The notes beneath the pieces were generated by a model. That model saw only the letters and a list, made by a program, of their open reading frames with translations, was not told the DNA's origin and searched no databases. Below, one piece after another: positions 59,047-64,000 of a DNA stretch of 64,000 bases. The translations under genes were made by a program, and so were the position numbers. Source of the stretch: Rossellomorea arthrocnemi (GTDB lineage: Bacteria; Bacillota; Bacilli; Bacillales; Bacillaceae_B); contig NZ_CAJGBF010000003.1 in assembly GCF_904424705.1 (NCBI RefSeq), positions 334,419-398,418 on the forward strand. The letters run 5' to 3'. Within the stretch, counting starts at the first letter, position 1. Each line of letters starts with the position of its first letter.

Positions 59047-59496
59047 ATGTTCATTGTAAATGTTGAAGGAGCCATTCACAGAAATGGCAAATGGTTATTG
59101 ATTAGACGAAGTCATAAAGAAGAACATGCTGGCGGAATGCTTTCCCTTGTGGGAGGGAAGTGCGAACTAGAAGGAAACTCAATAGATATCCTGGAGAGAA
59201 CGCTTCAACGGGAGGTATTTGAAGAGGTGGGCTTGGAAGTCAAAGAGCTAACTTATGTAAATAGTTCTTCCTTTGTGACTGATTCAGGAGTGAATGTCAT
59301 TGATGTCGTGTTTTTTTGTCACCAGGCATCAGGGGAAGCGTATGCTAAAAGTTCGGATGAAGTCGATGAAGTTCTTTGGTTGTCTACCTCTGAAATCCTG
59401 TCACACCAAGGAATACCTGAATATTTAAAGGTAAATATTACACTCGCTCATCAAACAATAGACAACTCCATGAATTTGAAAGGAGGCTGCAAATGA
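59047..59496 (+). CDS. Nudix hydrolase
   Basis: 149 residues. The Nudix helix region is GGKCELEGNSIDILERTLQ followed by REVFEEVGLEV, with the metal-binding REVxEEVG core intact and a two-residue insertion after the first Gly segment compared with the standard box. Hydrolyses a nucleoside diphosphate linked to another group; substrate unknown. A P-loop kinase gene overlaps its stop by ATGA. Confidence 0.88.
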   Translation: MFIVNVEGAIHRNGKWLLIRRSHKEEHAGGMLSLVGGKCELEGNSIDILERTLQREVFEEVGLEVKELTYVNSSSFVTDSGVNVIDVVFFCHQASGEAYAKSSDEVDEVLWLSTSEILSHQGIPEYLKVNITLAHQTIDNSMNLKGGCK

Positions 59497-60053
59497 CCAG
59501 ATTACTCATCATGACAGTGGGTAAGACCCACAGCGGAAAAACAACCTTCGCTAACATGCTGGAGAAGGAACTGAAAAATTCAGTTGTGATCGATCAGGAT
59601 AACCATGCGGAATTCATCAACACCTGTTACAAGAGCTTAGTTCCACAGCAAGGACCGAATACACTAAAATATGCAATCAGTCAAACAATTGTTGACTATT
59701 CACTTGAAGAGAGTTCTTTCCACCTCATAGTATGTAATTCTAACCTGAGTAAGAGCGGCAGGATGCAAAGGATAAAGCAATATAAGGAAAAGGGGTTAAA
59801 CAGTATCCTTGTCCATTTTGATATCCCCGATTGCATCCTTCAATCCCGTGTAAAGCATAGTGATCGTAGTACAGCAATCTTCCGAATCGCCACCACCTTT
59901 GAGGAAGTATTGGAACGTCAACAGAGGGAAGCTTTTAAAGAAGACGATTCGATTCCAGATGAGGGGGAAGCAGACCATTTGTTTGGTATACGGGATTCAG
60001 AAGAAATACAATGTGTTATTAAAGAAATTGTAGGCATATCCCAGAGTAAATAA
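59493..60053 (+). CDS. P-loop kinase-like ATPase
   Basis: 186 residues. Walker A is VGKTHSGKTTFANMLE, followed by an Asp-containing strand VVIDQDNHAEF, an LIVCNSNLS strand and an Arg-rich lid region (SRVKHSDRSTAIFR). It resembles the AAA_33/zeta-toxin-like small kinases. No antitoxin gene is adjacent, and the Nudix gene overlaps it by ATGA, so nucleotide or small-molecule phosphorylation is more likely. AAAGGAGGC precedes the ATG. Confidence 0.82.
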   Translation: MTRLLIMTVGKTHSGKTTFANMLEKELKNSVVIDQDNHAEFINTCYKSLVPQQGPNTLKYAISQTIVDYSLEESSFHLIVCNSNLSKSGRMQRIKQYKEKGLNSILVHFDIPDCILQSRVKHSDRSTAIFRIATTFEEVLERQQREAFKEDDSIPDEGEADHLFGIRDSEEIQCVIKEIVGISQSK

Positions 60054-60113
60054 TGTAGTCGAACGGACATTTATGTTATTCATTTATTGCAGGAACGAGG
60101 GGATGAAAAGAGT

Positions 60114-60752
60114 ATGTACTTAATTGAAAAAAGTACACAAGACCTGGTTGAAGCCAAGGATATAAAAGATGTCTTCTTAATTGAAGCCGGTGTGGAAAAA
60201 AAGGTTGGAGAGACAACAGAGGAAATAAAATATTACAAGTGGATGGTAAGTCGGCCATTTACAGAGAGCAACTGCTACACTCAGGAGTTTTAGGTAACAG
60301 AAAAGGAATACTAGTAGTCGAAAAGGATACTTTTAAACCGATTTCCTTTACAGACTATTCAGAAGAAACCCTGAATGTAAGAGCGGAATATAGGAGTGGA
60401 GAGGTAGAAGTCATTACCAATACCGGGGCGAAGAACATAAAGCTTGAAAGCGATTTTTGCCTTGATGTATTTTCAATTGAAATGATTTTAAGAATAATAC
60501 CATTAAAAATCGGGTATTCCATCCAGTGTCAAGCTTTTAATGCAATCCTTGAATCGAAAGTTGATATATATTGAAGTGTTAGAAAAAGAAGCAGTACAGA
60601 ATGGCTCAGGCAACTACTCTGTTGCGTGGAAGGTGAAGGTGAGGTTTGGAGATACTGTTCAATTATATTGGATTGACACAGATCAGAAGGAGTTACTAAA
60701 GCAGTCCTCACAAATAGGAGAAGGTAAACAACTGGAATTCAGAAGATCATAA
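60114..60752 (+). pseudogene. Beta-rich hypothetical protein with two compensating frameshifts
   Basis: Three overlapping open frames join into one sensible protein of about 212 residues: MYLIEKSTQDLVEAKDIKD to KYYKW; then DGKSAIYREQLLHSGV onward in the -1 frame (from about 60235); then, back in the first frame at about 60565, IEVLEKEAVQNGSGNYSVAWK to the end. The two shifts cancel. The strand-rich character and absence of a signal peptide are clear, but I recognise no family. GAGGGG precedes the ATG at 60114. Confidence 0.7.
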
Positions 60753-60776
60753 GATGATAATCAAAACGACAGTGTA

Positions 60777-60806
60777 AAAAAGGCTCAGTGCACTCTGAAC
60801 CTTTTC
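60777..60806. terminator. Terminator between convergent small genes
   Basis: AAAAGGCTCAG and CTGAACCTTTT pair with one mismatch across a 6-nt loop. Confidence 0.75.
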
Positions 60807-60831
60807 TGACAATGTCATTTAAATGTAGGTT

Positions 60832-60951
60832 CTAGAAATTTCTATTTTTTTTCGCTTTTTTTCTAAAGTAACTGATCGTTATTCCAATAATGACCGCTAT
60901 TATTAATAGAGGAATAAATATATACAACACACCACCGGATGCTCCAATCAT
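60832..60951 (-). CDS. 39-residue membrane peptide
   Basis: MIGASGGVLYIFIPLLIIAV plus IIGITISYF and a very basic tail (RKKAKKNRNF): one helix with a positively charged cytoplasmic end. AAAGGAGG lies eight bases before the ATG on the minus strand. The only minus-strand gene between 43.8 and 64 kb. Family unknown; it resembles small Bacillus membrane proteins of the YtzI kind only in general form. Confidence 0.65.
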   Translation of the reverse strand: MIGASGGVLYIFIPLLIIAVIIGITISYFRKKAKKNRNF

Positions 60952-61159
60952 AGAATGTTCCTCCTTTCGGTTCAGTCATAAGCATATTCCCCGCAATTTA
61001 TTTCCTGAAACGTATGAATGTGTTTTGTGAATGAGAAAAAATTAAGGGAAACGGGCTTTATTTTGACAAACTGAGTAAGATTAAAATAGCGATCAAAAAA
61101 GCCGGTATGTACAATCAATAGTGATCGATTTAAATTTTGAAATCCAAGGAGGATGGGGA

Positions 61160-61360
61160 ATGAGGGAGAATCTTACTTTCGCATGGATCGCTTCATGGTT
61201 TGCCCTTTTGGGTCAACTATTGTTTTTTATCTGTGTGGCCTTATACACCAGTCAATGGATGTATGTAATGTGGAGTTTCATGGTGAGTATGTCGGTGGGT
61301 ATACCAAGTTTGATCCGTACCTGGCAGGCTCATAAAAAGAGGCACCAGGAACAAACATGA
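61160..61360 (+). CDS. Small membrane protein, two helices
   Basis: 66 residues: FAWIASWFALLGQLLFFICV, a short turn, and MYVMWSFMVSMSVGIPSLI, ending in a basic tail. AAGGAGG at 61146-61152 decides the ATG at 61160. It is 19 bases ahead of another small gene and may share its transcript. Family unknown. Confidence 0.7.
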   Translation: MRENLTFAWIASWFALLGQLLFFICVALYTSQWMYVMWSFMVSMSVGIPSLIRTWQAHKKRHQEQT

Positions 61361-61379
61361 AAGGAAGGGTAAACACGAT

Positions 61380-61613
61380 ATGAGCAATATCGATAAACGA
61401 AACCGCCTGGATGAATCACCTTTTCGATACCGAGTCAATAAAGATGAAAACGTATTTATTGAATATGAGGGCAAGCAGGTGAAAATCTTAAGAGGGAGGG
61501 AAGCGGAAAAATTTTTAAAAAAGATAAAGAGCGCTAGTGATGAAAAAAGTATCCAGTTGATCATGGCGAAGGTGACGGGGAATTTCAAGAGGGGAAATGA
61601 ACGTAAGAATTGA
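61380..61613 (+). CDS. Small basic hypothetical protein
   Basis: 77 residues, rich in Lys, Arg and Glu, no membrane helix. The middle, FIEYEGKQVKILRGREAEKFLKKI, is a beta-hairpin-then-helix pattern. GAAAGGAAGGG precedes the ATG. Probably co-transcribed with the membrane protein upstream; a terminator follows after about 80 bases. Family unknown. Confidence 0.7.
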   Translation: MSNIDKRNRLDESPFRYRVNKDENVFIEYEGKQVKILRGREAEKFLKKIKSASDEKSIQLIMAKVTGNFKRGNERKN

Positions 61614-61694
61614 AATTAATTTATCTGGCATCAATGAATAGTAGGATTTCCTAAGTGAATGGAAATAAGTCTAGATAAGAATGAATAGAAGTAC

Positions 61695-61725
61695 AAGGAG
61701 CCAATCCAAGGATTGAGCTTCTTTT
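61695..61725 (+). terminator. Terminator after the small-gene pair
   Basis: AAGGAGCCAATCC, AA loop, GGATTGAGCTTCTT with one bulged A, then TTTT. Confidence 0.8.
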
Positions 61726-61880
61726 ATAAAAAATAAGAAATATTGGATAATTATGTTAAAATAAAGTCATTACGTTCTTGCGTATTATGCTGAATCTAAT
61801 AGTGTTAAGTAGGTTGGTAGAGAATTATTTTTAACAGAAAGACTCTAAAAATATATCAATTTGGACATGGGGATGAACCA

Positions 61881-62303
61881 ATGAAAGGATTATTAATCAA
61901 ATTCCCTTGGGTTAATTTCATACTCGAGGGGAGAAAGACGTGGGAGATCCGTGGTTCCAACACTCACATCAGGGGAAGAGTAGGAATAATTCAAAGCGGT
62001 ACGGGTACAGTTGTGGGAACCGTTAATATAGTTGACTGTATTGAATTGACAATGGAGGATTACCAGCAGAACTCAGTGCGGCATTACGTAACTAGTGAGA
62101 GAAGCCTTCAACTCCCTTATAAAAAGACGTACGCGTGGGTACTTGAAGATCCCATTATTCTTGAAACACCACTTCCATACAAACATCCAAGAGGGGCTGT
62201 CATTTGGGTCGATTTGGAAAAAGCCACTATGGGGGAACATGCGGAAATAATAGAGACAGAAAGTGAGGGATTTTCAGGTGAAAATCAGACTAAAAAACCA
62301 TAA
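61881..62303 (+). CDS. ASCH-domain protein
   Basis: 140 residues. KFPWVNFILEGRKTWEIRGS with the ASCH core (GxKxxExR-like ILEGRKTWEIR), HIRGRVGIIQSGTGTVVGTVNIVDC and a C-terminal AWVLEDP strand. ASCH is a PUA-like RNA-binding fold; E. coli YqfB of this superfamily is an amidohydrolase for N4-acetylcytidine. GGGGATGAACC precedes the ATG. The GNAT gene overlaps its 3' end by 26 bases. Confidence 0.87.
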   Translation: MKGLLIKFPWVNFILEGRKTWEIRGSNTHIRGRVGIIQSGTGTVVGTVNIVDCIELTMEDYQQNSVRHYVTSERSLQLPYKKTYAWVLEDPIILETPLPYKHPRGAVIWVDLEKATMGEHAEIIETESEGFSGENQTKKP

Positions 62304-62697
62304 TGTTATTGAGGTCAGAACCTATAGAAAAGAAGATTTTATCCATATACATAAGCTAAACGCCGAAGAAGAATGGAATAACTTAGTGGAGAAAAAGGAA
62401 AGAACCAAAAATGCCTGGTATAACTCCGATCTCGCCTATGTAGCGGAGCATCATGGAGAAATCATTGCCTATATCAGAGGACTGACAGATCAGTCGATCA
62501 CCCTTTTTGTTTGTGAATTATTAGTCAAGAGGAGGTTCCGGGGCATGGGCATAGGAGATGCTTTGCTTCAATATGTACATGGTCTATATCCGGAAACCAG
62601 AATCGAGATGCTGACAAACACTTCTTCTCATACGTATTATGAACAAAAAGGATACCGACCATTTTATGGTTTCAGAAAGACTTTTCAGGAAAATTAA
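62278..62697 (+). CDS. GNAT N-acetyltransferase
   Basis: 139 residues. Motif A is LLVKRRFRGMGIGDALLQYV, and TSSHTYYEQKGYRPFYGFRKT closes the fold. The GTG at 62278 lies eight bases after GAGGGA within the ASCH gene, so the genes are coupled. A longer in-frame reading from 62263 lacks a ribosome binding site. Co-occurrence with an ASCH protein suggests a nucleoside or base-modification link (inference). Confidence 0.85.
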   Translation: MKIRLKNHNVIEVRTYRKEDFIHIHKLNAEEEWNNLVEKKERTKNAWYNSDLAYVAEHHGEIIAYIRGLTDQSITLFVCELLVKRRFRGMGIGDALLQYVHGLYPETRIEMLTNTSSHTYYEQKGYRPFYGFRKTFQEN

Positions 62698-62742
62698 TGA
62701 GAAACGAATCCTTTGTACTATTAAAAAAGGAGGTAGGTTAAT

Positions 62743-63423
62743 ATAGAAAAAATATATGTTACACGGTTTTATGGGTACGACACAATCACCTTTCTCTAAT
62801 CAAATTTCATATTTGGAAGGTCGCTACGAGCTTATAAAAATGGATTTACCTGGACATGGGGATTCTACAATCGAACCCTCGGAAAACTATATTGAGGATA
62901 CACTTGAATATCTCTACACTCGAATGAAGGAAGAAGGAGAAAGTTATATTTTGGGTTTGTCACTGGGAGCTTCCCTTGCCATACATATTACCTTACGAAA
63001 ACCAGAACTTGTGAAAGGAATAGTTCTAACTGGATATTCGCCTTTTATTCCGGAAGAGTTGAAAGATATTATGGAGAAACAGAATGAATATTTTCTGAAT
63101 ATCGAAAAAACGATGCAGAAATCGCTCATCATTTTCATCAACTACACGGAGAAAAATGGAAGGAAACCATTAGAAAAGTACTCCATACGATGACCTTCGA
63201 TTATCCTGCTGTTACCATGAAGGATTTACAAAGTCTCAAGACCTCTGTTTTCATCCTTAATGGAAGTCATGATGTGCATGAAGTCGAATCCGTTGCGTAT
63301 ATCAAAAAAACAAATCCAGATATTGAGATAGGTTTGATCCCTAATGCGGGGCATACAGCAAATATTGATGAACCGGAACTCTTCAATTCTACACTACAGA
63401 AGTTTTTGGATAGAATAAGGTAG
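62743..63423 (+). pseudogene. MenH-like alpha/beta hydrolase, heavily degraded
   Basis: AAAGGAGGT at 62726-62734 is followed at normal spacing by ATA where a start codon is expected; reading on gives EKIYV, then a frame change into LHGFMGTTQSPF. Nucleophile LGLSLGAS is intact in that frame. A further one-base shift in a poly-A run near 63104-63109 moves to AEIAHHFHQLHGEKW and on to NGSHDVHEVE and NAGHTANIDEPE (acid and His) in the last part. A lost start plus two frame changes make a functional gene unlikely. The family resembles 2-succinyl-6-hydroxy-cyclohexadiene-carboxylate synthase or related hydrolases. Confidence 0.78.
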
Positions 63424-63568
63424 TTATGTAACTCCCCATCAAAGTAGAAAAAGGATTATTGGGTTTCTTGAAGATGTTCGGAAAATAAATGGATGTGAAA
63501 TCATAAAAGTGTAAACACAACTATCTAGCGTGTTGTTGTAGAAGTAAAAATAAATGTCCGTGTTCTGT

Positions 63569-63602
63569 AAACGTTTCGCAACTATTTGTGAGACGTTTTT
63601 TT
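63569..63602 (+). terminator. Terminator before the last gene
   Basis: AAACGTTTCGCAA and TTGTGAGACGTTT pair over 13 positions with two G-U pairs and a 4-nt loop, then a T-run. The preceding 145 bases contain no gene. Confidence 0.9.
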
Positions 63603-63715
63603 ATGCTTGTAGTTATTGGGGGATTTGGAATAATTATAATATATGGGTAAGGCTTTATCTAGAATTTCATTTGATTTCAACTTACAGCATACGATACATA
63701 AAAGGGGTGTTCCAG

Positions 63716-63946
63716 ATGATGTGGTTTGTTGTTTTAATTGCAGGAACCTTATTGTTTGCCTTGGCCATTGATATCAGACGTAAGAGGAGAGGAAACGATC
63801 GGCATACCCCGGGGATAGATCCTGGTGCCAAACAAGGAGAAGACCGTAATTACACAATGGGTGGCGGCCGGGACGGTACACACACTCAGCTGGGATGGGA
63901 GTACGATTTCCCGCTCCATCCTCATAGAAATACTGACTCTGACTGA
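63716..63946 (+). CDS. Small single-pass membrane protein
   Basis: 76 residues: one N-terminal helix (WFVVLIAGTLLFALAI), a basic stop-transfer (DIRRKRRGNDRH), and a polar C-terminus ending with Gly-, Asp- and His-rich text (GGGRDGTHTQLGWEYDFPLHP). AAGGGGTG lies about seven bases before the ATG at 63716; a second ATG follows directly. No family recognised. Confidence 0.65.
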   Translation: MMWFVVLIAGTLLFALAIDIRRKRRGNDRHTPGIDPGAKQGEDRNYTMGGGRDGTHTQLGWEYDFPLHPHRNTDSD

Positions 63947-64000
63947 ATCCCATATTTTGTGTAGAAGTTTGATAGATTCCATACCGTTCAATATCAGTTC

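Noticed and set aside
59493..60053. Zeta-type toxin of a type II toxin-antitoxin system
   Set aside because: Only the P-loop is shared in kind; no epsilon-like antitoxin gene is adjacent, and it is coupled to a Nudix gene.
1..64000. CRISPR array, tRNA, rRNA or prophage
   Set aside because: No regularly spaced direct repeats, no cloverleaf ending in CCA-type acceptor and no integrase, capsid or portal genes were seen.

Overview
The window is about 41 percent G+C by eye. It carries Bacillaceae-type genes, strong AGGAGG ribosome binding sites, frequent TTG/GTG starts and U-tailed hairpin terminators. Family markers (T-box-controlled tyrosyl-tRNA synthetase, HelD, RNase J, DsdA, a YerO/SwrC-like pair, a BsrE-like peptide, OpuC-type osmolyte uptake) point to a Bacillus sensu lato, possibly a halotolerant Rossellomorea-like species (the genus is inference only). 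I see no rRNA, tRNA, CRISPR array, prophage module or intact insertion sequence.

Layout. 0-5 kb: the 3' part of an RlmN gene, a DUF2785/flavoprotein pair, then three consecutive small genes that are all broken. 5-9.4 kb: a HAD phosphatase, an electrophile-stress operon (MarR, nitroreductase, ABM monooxygenase) under a near-perfect MarR operator, and an RNase J paralogue. 9.5-16 kb: a degenerate intergenic element, a decayed SMP-30 gene, an O-methyltransferase, a Tyr T-box plus tyrS, a serine hydrolase and an acetate uptake protein. A 26-residue BsrE-like toxin with a probable antisense RNA lies at 15.7-16.0 kb. 16-28.4 kb: a SWIM-SNF2 helicase, MgtE, a dual CrcB/Fluc fluoride exporter, a DinB protein, a 14-TM MFS pump and a SwrC-like RND pump with a divergent TetR regulator.

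28.5-36.1 kb is one gene for a 2518-residue protein. It has a unique N-terminal domain, 23 carboxypeptidase-regulatory-like repeats and a C-terminal domain that holds every cysteine in the protein (11). It has no recognisable signal peptide or anchor and is the largest unexplained object here. 36.3-39.8 kb is an OpuC-type osmoprotectant ABC operon behind a good SigB-type promoter and a terminator-like leader hairpin. 40-46 kb holds a glycosyltransferase, a TetR/MFS pair with an operator that can also fold as a terminator, a divergent YcsI-like/DsdA pair for D-amino acids, and a ferritin-like/cupin fusion. 46-53 kb holds signal peptidase I, another HAD phosphatase, DUF1456, a zinc metallopeptidase, HelD and a uridine-kinase-like protein.

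53-64 kb is an accessory zone of small enzymes: GNATs, Nudix, alpha/beta hydrolases, a beta-lactamase-like protein, ASCH, P-loop kinases and an orphan RsgA zinc domain. Several are translationally coupled by ATGA overlaps, and at least four genes are broken. Gene breakage is concentrated at 3.6-4.7, about 10.3 and 53-63 kb. The 36 kb between 16 and 52 kb, including the 7.5-kb repeat gene, is intact. This favours real decay of accessory genes over uniform sequencing error. A palindrome family with the core GAGGGACGGACCT recurs at four intergenic sites.
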